Source: Streptomyces griseus subsp. griseus (GTDB lineage Bacteria > Actinomycetota > Actinomycetes > Streptomycetales > Streptomycetaceae). From it: a stretch of DNA of 64,000 nt. Position numbers and translations under genes: made by a program. The notes under the pieces are model-generated. The model did not search any database, was not told where the DNA came from, and saw only the letters and a program-made list of their open reading frames with translations. Shown one piece after another: positions 55,006 to 63,417 of this stretch. The DNA lies in NCBI RefSeq assembly GCF_003610995.1, contig NZ_CP032543.1, positions 3,596,001-3,660,000 of the forward strand, in the 5' to 3' direction. Numbering within the stretch: the stretch's first letter is position 1; each line of letters begins with the position of its first letter.

Positions 55006-55046
55006 CGCTTTACGGACTGACGCCTTCCCGCATCAGCTCCGCTCCC

Positions 55047-55085
55047 TGTGCCCGGCGACGTAGATCCGTTACGTCGCCGGGCACA
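55047..55085. terminator. bidirectional terminator after the flotillin gene
   Basis: TGTGCCCGGCGACGTA and TACGTCGCCGGGCACA form perfect 16-bp arms around a seven-base loop. It lies between the convergent flotillin and HTH genes and can end both. Confidence 0.92.
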
Positions 55086-55141
55086 TGCGTGTCCGCCCTG
55101 CCACCCCCCGAAACCGGAATCGGCCAACTGCGCCTGGGCGC

Positions 55142-56200
55142 CTACTGCTCGTCCCCACCCGCGACCCCGGCCGCGGCAGCGGCGGCGAGCCGGGGCCGCC
55201 ACCCGTCGGGATCCCGCCCGGCCTCGACGGCAGCGGCAGCGTCCTCGGCGAGGTCGACACCGAGCTGAGCGGCGCGCCACTCGGCCCACCGCGCCCAGGC
55301 AGCGGCTTGCTGGCACTGGGGGCACTCGGTGGAGCCGTCGTAGGACCGGAAGACATGCTCGGCCCCCGGCCCCTGACAGGTGACCAGGGGAGCGACGTAC
55401 GGAGGCGGAGCAGGCAGAACGGACGGCGCCTCCTCACGAGCAGGCACCGCCTTCCGGCGCTCCCCGGGGTCTTCGGGCATCTTCTGCACAAGCCGATGCC
55501 TGAGGAACTTCACCGCGCACCGAACGCCGTCCGACGGCAGACCACTGCTCAACACGCCCCGAAGCTCCCCGGCAGAAACGCCACGCCGCAACCACTCTGC
55601 GGCGGCTCCGACAAGCTCACGGGCCTCGGCGACCCCAAGATGCAACTGCCGATGAGAGTGCCGGAGAGACAACAACACCCGCTCGGCCTCGCGCTCTTGG
55701 GAAGACAGCTCCACCAAGGCGTCAGCCTCGGGCGGGGGTTCGGTGGGTGGGCGGGATGCGTTCTCCCCCAGTTCTTCGTCTACCGGTAGTTGATGACCGG
55801 CGGTCCGACCCCCCGGCTGACCGACGGCCGGAAACCGCGCACTCGGAGCCGACGACCGCACCCCCACTCCAGCATCCCGCCACACCGCCAGAGCATCACC
55901 CTCACTCAGCGGCACATTGGAGAACAGCTGATGGGTGACCCAAAGCCCCCGCTCACCGGAGACTCTCCGCTCATGAACGAACCCGTTGAGGACCAACTGC
56001 TCCTTGGCGCGCTGAAACGCCCGCCCCTTGATGCCCAGCTTCCGGCCGTGCTCGGACAGCGCCACATGGGTCTGCTCATCGGGCAACCCCTGCACGTACA
56101 ACAGCAAGATCTTCGCGTCACTGCAGAGACGCGGATGACGCACGACATCGTGCGAGGCCTTCGTGTAGCGCCGAACCGGCGCGATAGCATGCCAAAGCAT
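55142..56200 (-). CDS. winged-helix, replication-initiator-like protein
   Basis: 352 residues from ATG 56200, with AAGGAG nine bases upstream; a GTG at 56224 is the longer choice. APVRRYTKASHDVVRHPRLC, then SDAKILLLYVQGLPDEQTHV and ALSEHGRKLGIKGRAFQRAK, is a winged HTH seen in many Streptomyces accessory genes. The middle is Pro-rich and the end has a CPQC pair (TECPQCQQAAAW). The function is unknown; a DNA-binding regulator or plasmid-derived initiator is possible. Confidence 0.75.
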   Translation of the reverse strand: MLWHAIAPVRRYTKASHDVVRHPRLCSDAKILLLYVQGLPDEQTHVALSEHGRKLGIKGRAFQRAKEQLVLNGFVHERRVSGERGLWVTHQLFSNVPLSEGDALAVWRDAGVGVRSSAPSARFPAVGQPGGRTAGHQLPVDEELGENASRPPTEPPPEADALVELSSQEREAERVLLSLRHSHRQLHLGVAEARELVGAAAEWLRRGVSAGELRGVLSSGLPSDGVRCAVKFLRHRLVQKMPEDPGERRKAVPAREEAPSVLPAPPPYVAPLVTCQGPGAEHVFRSYDGSTECPQCQQAAAWARWAEWRAAQLGVDLAEDAAAAVEAGRDPDGWRPRLAAAAAAGVAGGDEQ

Positions 56201-56481
56201 CCCAGTGGACTCCTTGTTCTCCACTAGTTGGGTGAAGGCCCTCGGCTAGGTGCTGTAACACCACCGGGGGCCGCCCCATGTGCAGGCAAGAGCGCACACA
56301 CAGAGCGTGATGACACGGTCACCGTACAGCAGACAAGAGCGAGTTGGCGCCCAAACCAACGCGAGACGGCCTCAAGTCCCCCTACAGGGGCACGTGATCG
56401 CCCACGCAGCCCTCGTCTGTTGAACTGTCAAATTGTCGCAATCTCGATGCCTCCCCGAATCCCGCTGGGACGCTGGTCCCC
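56201..56481. promoter_or_regulatory. intergenic region with TTGAAC and ATTGTCGCAAT elements
   Basis: The region before the pentapeptide gene is AT-richer near TTGAACTGTCAAATTGTCGC (from 56420). ATTG-TCG-CAAT is a short inverted repeat within it. It could be a promoter or operator; the boxes are uncertain. Confidence 0.35.
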
Positions 56482-56916
56482 ATGACCACGCCACTGACCG
56501 CGCGCCAACGCCTTTCCGAGCTCCACCGCTACGCGGCCGTAAGCGGCGAGAACTTCACTGCCCAGAACCTGGCCTCAACCCGCACCAATCAACTGCGCTT
56601 CGCCCGTTGCTCGTTCGCGGGCGCCGACCTGCGCTACGCATCCCTGGAAAGCTGTTGGTTCAAGTTCTGCGACTTCACCGGCGCAGACCTACGCGGAGCC
56701 TCCCTACGCGGCGCGGTCCTGGCCGGCTGCAACCTCCGCGACGCCGACCTCCGCGACACGGACCTGACGGGCGCCAGACTGAGCAGCGTCAACACCGGCA
56801 TCCCCCGCCTGGGCCCCACGGACATCACAGGCGCCCGCTTCGATGGAACGTCCCTGCGCAACGTCCAGGCAGACGAGGTAATCGGCTGGCCGCCGGGGGC
56901 GGTGCGGAGCGAGTAG
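56482..56916 (+). CDS. pentapeptide-repeat protein
   Basis: 144 residues. ADLRYASLESCWFKFCDFTG, ADLRGASLRGAVLAGCNLRD and ADLRDTDLTGARLSS are A(D/N)LXX-type repeats, which fold as a right-handed beta-helix. Such proteins may mimic DNA and bind gyrase, or be structural. The array is interrupted after residue 105. The start is the ATG at 56482; the upstream site is weak. Confidence 0.85.
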   Translation: MTTPLTARQRLSELHRYAAVSGENFTAQNLASTRTNQLRFARCSFAGADLRYASLESCWFKFCDFTGADLRGASLRGAVLAGCNLRDADLRDTDLTGARLSSVNTGIPRLGPTDITGARFDGTSLRNVQADEVIGWPPGAVRSE

Positions 56917-56979
56917 GGCCTGGTGCGCGGTCATTGTCGACACGCTGCCCCCGGCTATCGACCCTGGGAAGGCTGAGGC

Positions 56980-57294
56980 ATGGCCCCGGCGGGTTACGAC
57001 GCCGCCCTGCTGCACACCCACAGCCTCGCGGAGCGCGTGCGGACGAAGCTGTCCGGCATTCTCGCGAGCGGCACCGGGCGACTCGCGGAGCTGGTGGTCA
57101 TCACCGAACTCCTCCAGAGCGCCGAACGCGGGGACATTCCTGAACTCCTTCCGCGCCGCGGCAGCGGGCCGGGGTGGTCCGGCGCCGATAGCGGCGGGTG
57201 TTCGCGTCTCCGCGGTCGACCGTGGGGGCGGCTTCGACCGTCGTACGCTGCCGGAACCGCACCCTTCCCTCGTCAACTGGGAGTCCCCGCGTGA
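56980..57294 (+). CDS. possible short or truncated ORF of unknown function
   Basis: The first 60 residues (YDAALLHTHSLAERVRTKLS, ILASGTGRLAELVVITELLQ, SAERGDIPELLPRRG) look like a helical protein domain. The remaining 40 are Arg/Gly/Pro-rich and not protein-like, so the gene may be frameshifted or cut after about 57140. No family recognised. Confidence 0.3.
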   Translation: MAPAGYDAALLHTHSLAERVRTKLSGILASGTGRLAELVVITELLQSAERGDIPELLPRRGSGPGWSGADSGGCSRLRGRPWGRLRPSYAAGTAPFPRQLGVPA

Positions 57295-57848
57295 GCGATC
57301 AGTCCGGGCAGCAGGACAAGAAGCCGTTTCTGTACGTCGTCGTCTGCGCGGCGGGCATCGCCGGTGATGTGGGGCAGCTCATCTCGGCCGCCCAGCAGCG
57401 TGGTTGGGACGTCGGTGTCGTTGCCACCCCGCGAGGGCTGACCTTCATCGATGCCGCCGCCGTCGAAGCGCAGACCGGGTATCCGATCCGGTCCGCCTGG
57501 CGGGCTCCCGGTGATCCGCGGCCGCTCCCGGATCCGGACGCCATCGCCGTCGCACCGGCCACCTTCAACACGGTCAACAAGTGGGCGGCCGGGATCTCGG
57601 ACACCCTCGCCCTCGGCATCCTGTGCGAGGCGTACGGGTTCGGCATCCCCACCGCCGTCCTGCCGTACGTCAACTCCGCCCAGGCCGCCCATCCCGCGTA
57701 CGCCGAGAGTCTCCGGCGGCTGCGGGGCATGGGGGTCCTGATCAGTTCTTACGAGCCTCATACACCCAAGGGCGCGGATGGGGCCGGGCAGTTCCGGTGG
57801 GAGGAGGCGCTGCAGCTGCTTGCGCCCAGGGGGGCCGGGCAGAGTTGA
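57291..57848 (+). CDS. flavoprotein (HFCD/phosphopantothenoylcysteine decarboxylase-like)
   Basis: 185 residues from GTG 57291, with GGGAG upstream. FLYVVVCAAGIAGDVGQLIS, then AIAVAPATFNTVNKWAAGIS and DTLALGILCEAYGFGIPTAV, matches the FMN-binding HFCD fold, including the PATxNT-NK-x-x-xGI-x-D-x-L segment. It should decarboxylate or oxidise a peptide cysteine or pantothenate compound. It may share a transcript with the short ORF before it. Confidence 0.87.
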   Translation: MSDQSGQQDKKPFLYVVVCAAGIAGDVGQLISAAQQRGWDVGVVATPRGLTFIDAAAVEAQTGYPIRSAWRAPGDPRPLPDPDAIAVAPATFNTVNKWAAGISDTLALGILCEAYGFGIPTAVLPYVNSAQAAHPAYAESLRRLRGMGVLISSYEPHTPKGADGAGQFRWEEALQLLAPRGAGQS

Positions 57849-58149
57849 CCGTCCCTCTCCCGGTGGACCGTTGCCGCCGTGCGCGGACGCGCTGTGGTGG
57901 GGGGTTCGCGAGCCGCGTTCTCCCTCTCCACGGGGGTGGGAATGTGGCCGGGAATTGTGGAGTCGACCGAGTGCTGGATGCGGTAGTTATTTCCTCACCA
58001 GCCTTCTGTATACGTCCTGTTGGCCTGAGCCGCCGCCGTCCCATTCGGCTGCGCTTCTTCACACTTTCCGCGCCTTCCGTGCCGCGCTCTGTGGCACGGT
58101 GGATCGACTGGTGACTCGGGTGTCCGAGCGTCCGCGTAGGGGGAACTTC
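57849..58149. other. intergenic region before the small lipoprotein gene
   Basis: About 300 bases. A GTGCC/GGCAC inverted repeat near 58078-58096 is the only structure. The promoter of the lipoprotein gene must lie here. Confidence 0.4.
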
Positions 58150-58473
58150 ATGCGTCTTCGCACCGTCGCGGCCTCGGCCGCGCTCGTCCTGTGCGCTACG
58201 GCGGGTGCCGTCGGCTGTTCGGCCCCGTCGGACTCCCCCGAGGGGGCCCGGCCCGGCGCCTCGGCCGATCCCGCGCCGGTCGAGGGCATGGCCGGGAACA
58301 TCGAGACCGGCAAGCGTCAGGCCGGACCGCCCCAGCTGGAGGGGCAGAGCGCGACCGGGTCCCTGGAGTGCGCGGGGTCGGTCGGGGAGATTCCGGCGGA
58401 GTGTGCGCTCGACCTGTCCTTCGAGCGGAGCAGCGACGGGGAGCTTGCCGCCGGGACGCCGGACGCCCGGTAG
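58150..58473 (+). CDS. small secreted lipoprotein
   Basis: 107 residues. MRLRTVAASAALVLCATAGA, then VGCSAPSDSPEGARP: a signal peptide with lipobox GAVGC, so Cys23 is probably lipidated. The mature chain has a second pair of cysteines (LECAGSV, AECALDL) and no known domain. GGGGG lies before the ATG. It is followed by a strong terminator. Confidence 0.75.
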   Translation: MRLRTVAASAALVLCATAGAVGCSAPSDSPEGARPGASADPAPVEGMAGNIETGKRQAGPPQLEGQSATGSLECAGSVGEIPAECALDLSFERSSDGELAAGTPDAR

Positions 58474-58502
58474 GTACGGGACAGCAGTAGCAGCGCTCCA
58501 GC

Positions 58503-58540
58503 AGGAGGCGCCGGCACCAAAGCGTGTGCCGGCGCCTCCT
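58503..58540. terminator. terminator after the small lipoprotein gene
   Basis: AGGAGGCGCCGGCAC and GTGCCGGCGCCTCCT form 15-bp arms around an eight-base loop, followed by TTCC. Confidence 0.88.
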
Positions 58541-58622
58541 TCCGTGTGTTCAGAACCTTCGAAAGCTTTCCCCGTGCCCAGAGATCCCTTAGCCTCACAC
58601 CCTGTTCACATTCAACAATGGG

Positions 58623-58642
58623 TGGCTCCTAAACAGGAGCCA
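58623..58642 (+). promoter_or_regulatory. leader hairpin before the secreted protein gene
   Basis: TGGCTCCT and AGGAGCCA form an 8-bp stem around AAAC, 20 bases before the ATG at 58662 and just upstream of the GGGGG ribosome site. It may control translation. Confidence 0.5.
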
Positions 58643-58661
58643 GGTGCGGGGGTAGTGAAAT

Positions 58662-59225
58662 ATGCGTGAAAACTGGCGCATAAAGGTGAGTGCCATCGCT
58701 GGTGCGTCAGCACTGGCGTTCTCGGCTCTCACGGCGACGCCCGCGCTCGCCGAGGAGCCGGCGGGTGGCCTCCAGGAAGTGGAGATGCCCGCGGGTGTGA
58801 TGATCGTCGAAGGGCTTGCTCCGGACCCCGGGGCGGACCTGCCCTCTCTGGAGCCCGAGGCGGAAACGGCCGACGCCCCCTCCGCGACGCAGGCCGCCGC
58901 CAAGGCCGCTCCCACCAACACCTGCCTCGGCGCCACCGCCGCCTACGGTGCCAAGGGGTGCTTCCAGCACAACGGCGACATCGTGTGGGCGGGCGACACG
59001 AAGAAGGACGGCATGTCCGCGGCCGTCGGGGTCTACACCGACTACGGGCGCGCCGCCGAGGTCTGCATCAACAAGCTCGGGGTGAACACCTGGGCGACCT
59101 GCGACAAGGACTACCGCGAGTCCGGGAACGTACGCCTGCGGGTCCTGCGCTACGACGGTGACACCGGGAAGTTCTACCAGCCCGAGTCCTGGTCCGGCTG
59201 GGTTCCGGTCGACGGGAAGTTCTGA
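58662..59225 (+). CDS. secreted protein of unknown function
   Basis: 187 residues. A signal peptide (KVSAIAGASALAFSALTATP ending ALA) and a Pro/Glu-rich linker lead to a C-terminal domain with four cysteines (TCLGATA, GCFQHNG, EVCINKL, ATCDKDY) that probably forms two disulfides. No family I can name. A hairpin sits in the leader. Confidence 0.75.
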   Translation: MRENWRIKVSAIAGASALAFSALTATPALAEEPAGGLQEVEMPAGVMIVEGLAPDPGADLPSLEPEAETADAPSATQAAAKAAPTNTCLGATAAYGAKGCFQHNGDIVWAGDTKKDGMSAAVGVYTDYGRAAEVCINKLGVNTWATCDKDYRESGNVRLRVLRYDGDTGKFYQPESWSGWVPVDGKF

Positions 59226-59419
59226 TCCTCGCTGCCCGCTCGTCGCCGGAACCCCTGCGTCCGTTCGTGATCGTTCCCGCCGTGAGGGAGCGGGGTGGCG
59301 GGAACGCTGCGCGGGGCGCCGAGACCAGTGGATCGTTTCGGGCCGACCGATAAGGTAATGGCCGGATAAATAGATCACCATGTGCGCCGAGACTCCGACG
59401 CACGTCTCGGGAGGCAGTC

Positions 59420-59890
59420 ATGGGAACCCGTCGCACGTCCTTGCCCGGAGTGGGTGCCCAGTACGACTTCACCACCGAGACCGGGCAGCACATCTCCGTC
59501 GTCGTTCACCACGACGGGCGGCGGTTCATCGGGTTCTACGAACAGGACGACCCCGATTCGTGCCGGCTGTCCGTGCCCCTGACGACCGCCGAGGCCACCG
59601 CGCTGGCCCACCTCATCGACCCCGCGCCCATCGACGCCGTACGGACCGAGGGCATCGACCTCGTCACCGAGCACATCCCGCTCGGCTCCCGGTCCCCTTA
59701 CGGGGGGCGGCTGTTGGGGGAGACGCGGGCGCGTACCCGGACCGGGGCGTCCATCGTCGCCGTGCTGCGCACGCACAGCGCGCACCCGTCGCCGGAACCG
59801 AGCTTTCGACTCGCCATCGGGGACACGCTCGTCGCCGTCGGTACGCGTGAGGGCGTCGACGCGCTCTCCGAGATCATTGCGGAGGGCTGA
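59420..59890 (+). CDS. cation:proton antiporter regulatory subunit (KhtT-like, TrkA-C)
   Basis: 156 residues. The second half (RARTRTGASIVAVLRTHSAH, SFRLAIGDTLVAVGTREGVD) is a TrkA-C (RCK-C) domain, and the first half is an unusual beta-rich domain. It should bind a nucleotide or c-di-AMP and gate the antiporter encoded two bases downstream. GGGAGG lies before the ATG. Like KhtT in Bacillus. Confidence 0.87.
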   Translation: MGTRRTSLPGVGAQYDFTTETGQHISVVVHHDGRRFIGFYEQDDPDSCRLSVPLTTAEATALAHLIDPAPIDAVRTEGIDLVTEHIPLGSRSPYGGRLLGETRARTRTGASIVAVLRTHSAHPSPEPSFRLAIGDTLVAVGTREGVDALSEIIAEG

Positions 59891-59892
59891 CC

Positions 59893-61161
59893 GTGCATGA
59901 CACGACTGCATTGCTGGTGGAGCTGGGCGCCGTCATCCTCGGGCTCGGGCTCATCGGGCGGGTCGCCGGGCGGATAGGGCTCTCGCCGATTCCGCTCTAT
60001 CTGCTCGCGGGGCTCGCTTTCGGCCATGGTGGGCTCATCCCGCTGGACGCCAGCGAGGAGTTCACCATGGTCGGCGCCGAGATCGGCGTCATCCTGCTGC
60101 TGCTCCTGCTGGGGCTGGAATACAGCGCCTCGGAGTTGGTCACCAGTCTCAAGACGCAGTATCCGTCCGGTGCCGTCGACTTCGTGCTCAACGCGACGCC
60201 CGGTGCTGTGGCCGCCCTGATCCTCGGCTGGGGGCCCGTCGGCGCCGTCGCGCTCGCCGGGGTCACCTGGATCTCGTCGTCCGGCGTGATCGCGAAGGTG
60301 ATGACCGACCTCGGACGGCTCGGTAACCGCGAGACCCCCGTCATCCTCGGCGTCCTCGTCATGGAGGACCTGGCGATGGCGGTCTACCTGCCGCTGCTCA
60401 CCGCCATGCTCGCCGGGGTCAGCCTCGCGGGCGGCAGCCTCGCGCTCGTGATCGCGCTCGGCACCGTCGGCTTCGTGCTGTATCTGGCCCTGCGCCACGG
60501 GCGCCTCATCAGCCGCGCGGTCTCCTCCGACAACCCGGAGATGCTGCTCCTGGTCGTCCTCGGCCTCACCGTGCTCGTCGCCGGGGTCGCCCAGCAGCTC
60601 CAAGTCTCGGCGGCCGTGGGCGCGTTCCTCGTCGGTATCGCCCTCTCCGGTGAGGTCGCCGAGGGGGCCCGCAAGCTCCTCACGCCGCTGCGCGATCTGT
60701 TCGCCGCCGTGTTCTTCGTCTTCTTCGGGCTCTCCACCAACCCGGCCGACATCCCGCCGGTGCTGCTGCCCGCCGCCCTCCTGGCCGTCGTCACCGTGCT
60801 CACGAAGATCCTCACCGGCTGGTACGCGGCCCGGCGTGCCGGGGTCGGCTCGCCGGGGCGGTGGCGGGCGGGAGGCACGCTCGTGGCACGCGGTGAGTTC
60901 TCCATCGTCATCGCCGGTCTCGCCGTCGCCACCGAACCGCGCATCGGGCCGCTGGCCACCGCGTACGTCCTGATCCTCGTCATCGTCGGTCCGCTCACCG
61001 CCCGGTGGACGCAGCCGGCCGCCGCGAAGGTCCAGGCCATGCGGGGGGTGAAGCCCACCGCTGTCGCGGCGGAAGCTCCGCCGAAGGCCGCTCCCGAGCG
61101 ACGGCTCGGCGACCACGACGAGTTGACTCCGGAGCCCGCGGGCGAGGCTCGCGGCGACTGA
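59893..61161 (+). CDS. K+/H+ antiporter (CPA2, KhtU-like)
   Basis: 422 residues with about 12 membrane helices. GLAFGHGGLIPLDASEEF, LLLLLLGLEYSASELV and FFVFFGLSTNPADIPP follow the KefB/KhtU exchanger pattern. It should expel K+ or Rb+ in exchange for H+. GTG start with GGAGGG upstream, two bases after the KhtT-like gene. The C-terminus is disordered. Confidence 0.9.
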   Translation: MHDTTALLVELGAVILGLGLIGRVAGRIGLSPIPLYLLAGLAFGHGGLIPLDASEEFTMVGAEIGVILLLLLLGLEYSASELVTSLKTQYPSGAVDFVLNATPGAVAALILGWGPVGAVALAGVTWISSSGVIAKVMTDLGRLGNRETPVILGVLVMEDLAMAVYLPLLTAMLAGVSLAGGSLALVIALGTVGFVLYLALRHGRLISRAVSSDNPEMLLLVVLGLTVLVAGVAQQLQVSAAVGAFLVGIALSGEVAEGARKLLTPLRDLFAAVFFVFFGLSTNPADIPPVLLPAALLAVVTVLTKILTGWYAARRAGVGSPGRWRAGGTLVARGEFSIVIAGLAVATEPRIGPLATAYVLILVIVGPLTARWTQPAAAKVQAMRGVKPTAVAAEAPPKAAPERRLGDHDELTPEPAGEARGD

Positions 61162-61311
61162 CCGGCTTCCGCTCTCCTCCGGCCGGTTCGGGCAGCCGTC
61201 ACCACGGTGTCCCGGGCCGGCCGTCGTGCTGTCCATGCTGTCCGGAACTTGTCCCTGCGGGCTGGTCAGACCCCCTGAACCCGGGGCGGGGGGCCGCCCT
61301 CCCTGCTAGCT

Positions 61312-61327
61312 TCTACACGTCTGTAGA
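61312..61327. promoter_or_regulatory. palindrome before the TerB gene
   Basis: TCTACA-CGTC-TGTAGA is a perfect inverted repeat about 45 bases upstream of the TerB start, next to a T-rich TTTTCTTTTG run. It may be an operator or part of a promoter. Confidence 0.5.
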
Positions 61328-61371
61328 GTTTTCTTTTGTTCCGGCATTGCACCGCAACGTATGGAGATGTC

Positions 61372-61827
61372 ATGGCCCTGTGGGATCGGATCAAGGAATC
61401 CGCTTCGTCTATGCAGACGCAGCTGGAAGCGAAGAAGAACGACCTGAAGTCGGGGGCGTTCCGGGACGCGAGCATGGCCATGTGCGCTCTGGTCGCCGCC
61501 GCCGACGGCTCCATCGACGCGTCCGAGCGTCAGCGCGTCGCGGCGCTCATCTCCAACAACGACGTCCTGAAGAACTTTCCCGCGGACGACCTCCAGCGGC
61601 GGTTCAACGACTACCTGAACAAGCTCACCGCCGACTTCGACTTCGGCAAGGTCAGCGTGCTCCAGGAGATCGCCAAGGCGAAGAAGAAGCCCGCCGAGGC
61701 GCGTGCCGTCATCCAGATCGGCATCATCATCGGCGGCGCCGACGGCGACTTCGACAAGACGGAGCAGGCCGTCGTGCGTGAGGCGTGTTTCGCCCTGGAC
61801 CTGCCGCCGCACGAGTTCGACCTGTAG
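61372..61827 (+). CDS. TerB-family tellurite-resistance protein
   Basis: 151 residues. FRDASMAMCALVAAADGSID and GIIIGGADGDFDKTEQAVVR carry the two acidic metal-binding loops of TerB. It should bind a divalent metal at the membrane in the Ter stress system. GGAG lies before the ATG. A short hairpin (61835-61854) follows. Confidence 0.93.
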   Translation: MALWDRIKESASSMQTQLEAKKNDLKSGAFRDASMAMCALVAAADGSIDASERQRVAALISNNDVLKNFPADDLQRRFNDYLNKLTADFDFGKVSVLQEIAKAKKKPAEARAVIQIGIIIGGADGDFDKTEQAVVREACFALDLPPHEFDL

Positions 61828-61834
61828 GTCGACC

Positions 61835-61854
61835 CGTAGGGGCCTGACCCTACG
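61835..61854 (+). terminator. weak terminator after the TerB gene
   Basis: CGTAGGG and CCCTACG form a 7-bp stem around a six-base loop, followed by TATTCA. Confidence 0.55.
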
Positions 61855-61877
61855 TATTCACGGGCCGGCCGGGGGCC

Positions 61878-62951
61878 TCACAGCTCCTTGGCCGGCCAGT
61901 CCAGCAGGCGCGCGCCGATCACCGCCGTCTGCAGGCTGTAGCGGTGCATCGGGTCCGCCGGGTCGGAGCCGGTGAGCTGGTGGATGCGTTCCAGGCGGTA
62001 CGTCAACGCCCGTACGCTCAGCGCCAGGCGGCGGGCCGTCTCGGCCGCCACACACCCCGCGTCGAAGTAGACCGCCAGCGTCTTCAGCAGCGGCTCCGCG
62101 CCACCCCGCGCCTTCTGGAGCGGACCCAGTTCGCTGCGTACGAGATCCGCCATCGCCTGCCGGTCCCGGGTCAGCACCGGGTAGACCAGGAGGTCCGAGG
62201 CGTACAGCACCGGGTCCTCCATCCCCATCCGGTCCGCCAGGTCGAGGGCTTCGAGCGCCTCGTCGTACGAGTGGACCACCCCGCCGGGGCCCTTGTGCGG
62301 GCGGCCGATCGCGACCTGGCCGCCGTCCGTCGCCGCGTGCGACTGCTTGGCGAAGTAGCGCAGGACGTCGGGCTGGCTGCCGGGCGCGATGCAGACGATC
62401 CGCCCGTCCTTCGTCGTGAGCAGGATCTTGCGGCCGCTGAACCGGGTCAGCAGCGCCGCCTCCACACTCCGCGGCACCGCGTCCGTCTCCGTGTACGCCT
62501 CCGGGCCCGACGCCACCGCGACCGCGTGCGCCCGGGAGAGCCGCAGGCCGAAGCGGGTGGCGCGCTCCGCGAGCCGGACCAGATCGCTGCGCCCGTAGAG
62601 GAGATCGTCGATGAACTCACGGCGAGCCGCCTCCTCCCGCCGTACGGTGAGCCGCTGTGCGCGCTCGAACCCCTCGGCGAACGCGTCGACCGCCTGCTCC
62701 ACCGCGGCCAGCACCGCATCGGTCACGGCGGGGCTGTTTCCGGCAGCCGCCTTTGGCCAGGCCTCGCGGGTCTGTGCCAGATGCATCGTCACCAGCGCGC
62801 GCAGCTGATGGCCGGCGTCGGCCGCCTCGCGGCCCAACGCTCGTCGCATCTCCAGTTCGTTACGCGTCAGGCGCCGTCCCGTGGTGGCGACTTCGCCCAG
62901 AATATGGGCATAATTTCCCAGCGTTTCCTCGGGAATCCTTGGCTCGGCCAC
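61878..62951 (-). CDS. PucR-family helix-turn-helix regulator
   Basis: 357 residues from GTG 62951, with AAGGAG five bases upstream. A GTG two codons earlier is possible but lies on the ribosome site. The C-terminus (TLAVYFDAGCVAAETARRLA, LSVRALTYRLERIHQLTG) is the PucR/CdaR HTH. The middle is a GGDEF-like sensing domain typical of the family. It should activate or repress a transporter or catabolic gene. No obvious target is adjacent. The 16-nt motif copy B lies about 90 bases upstream. Confidence 0.9.
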   Translation of the reverse strand: MAEPRIPEETLGNYAHILGEVATTGRRLTRNELEMRRALGREAADAGHQLRALVTMHLAQTREAWPKAAAGNSPAVTDAVLAAVEQAVDAFAEGFERAQRLTVRREEAARREFIDDLLYGRSDLVRLAERATRFGLRLSRAHAVAVASGPEAYTETDAVPRSVEAALLTRFSGRKILLTTKDGRIVCIAPGSQPDVLRYFAKQSHAATDGGQVAIGRPHKGPGGVVHSYDEALEALDLADRMGMEDPVLYASDLLVYPVLTRDRQAMADLVRSELGPLQKARGGAEPLLKTLAVYFDAGCVAAETARRLALSVRALTYRLERIHQLTGSDPADPMHRYSLQTAVIGARLLDWPAKEL

Positions 62952-63030
62952 GCACACTCCTTCAGCCTTGCAACGGTTCTGTCATTTCACCAACGCACAC
63001 CGGGCGGTGCCGGTGCCCGGCATCAGCAAA

Positions 63031-63057
63031 GCGTAAAGATTGCCGGAAACCGGCAAT
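63031..63057. promoter_or_regulatory. motif GCGTAAAGATTGCCGG plus palindrome, copy B
   Basis: The 16 bases are identical to those at 52758-52773. They run into ATTGCCGG-AAA-CCGGCAAT (63039-63057), a perfect 8-bp inverted repeat. It lies 80 bases upstream of the PucR start (minus strand) and 360 bases before the YqiJ-like gene (plus strand). Confidence 0.75.
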
Positions 63058-63417
63058 GCGGCGGGTGGGGTCCGGATGACAGGATCAGGTCAGCAACACA
63101 ACGGGGGAACACGGGGGACAACGGGGAGAGCAGGCGCCCCACCGGACGGTCCACGGGGGGTCCACGGGGGATTCGGGATGCGACGGTGGGCACCTTGAGG
63201 GGAACGAACCGGTTGCTGCGGCACAGTTCGCGGTGGCGCAGCGCCGGCCCCACCACCGGGCCTCGCAACACGGCCTCCCACAGGGCCGTGCACCGAGCGT
63301 GACGGGCGTGTCTTCGGACGTGACGGGCGCGTAGGGCCGGCACAACTCCCCCGTAACGGAAGAGGTTCGCGCCCGCCACCGGGCCGGCGCGCAGAACGGC
63401 AAAGGGGGGTGGGACCG
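63058..63417. other. intergenic region before the YqiJ-like gene
   Basis: G-rich DNA. A frame from ATG 63076 gives a Gly/Arg-rich chain of 40 residues that does not look like a protein. The promoter of the YqiJ-like gene is presumably here. Confidence 0.4.

Noticed and set aside
63076..63198. Short Gly/Arg-rich frame before the YqiJ-like gene
   Set aside because: No ribosome site or domain and odd composition; treated as intergenic.
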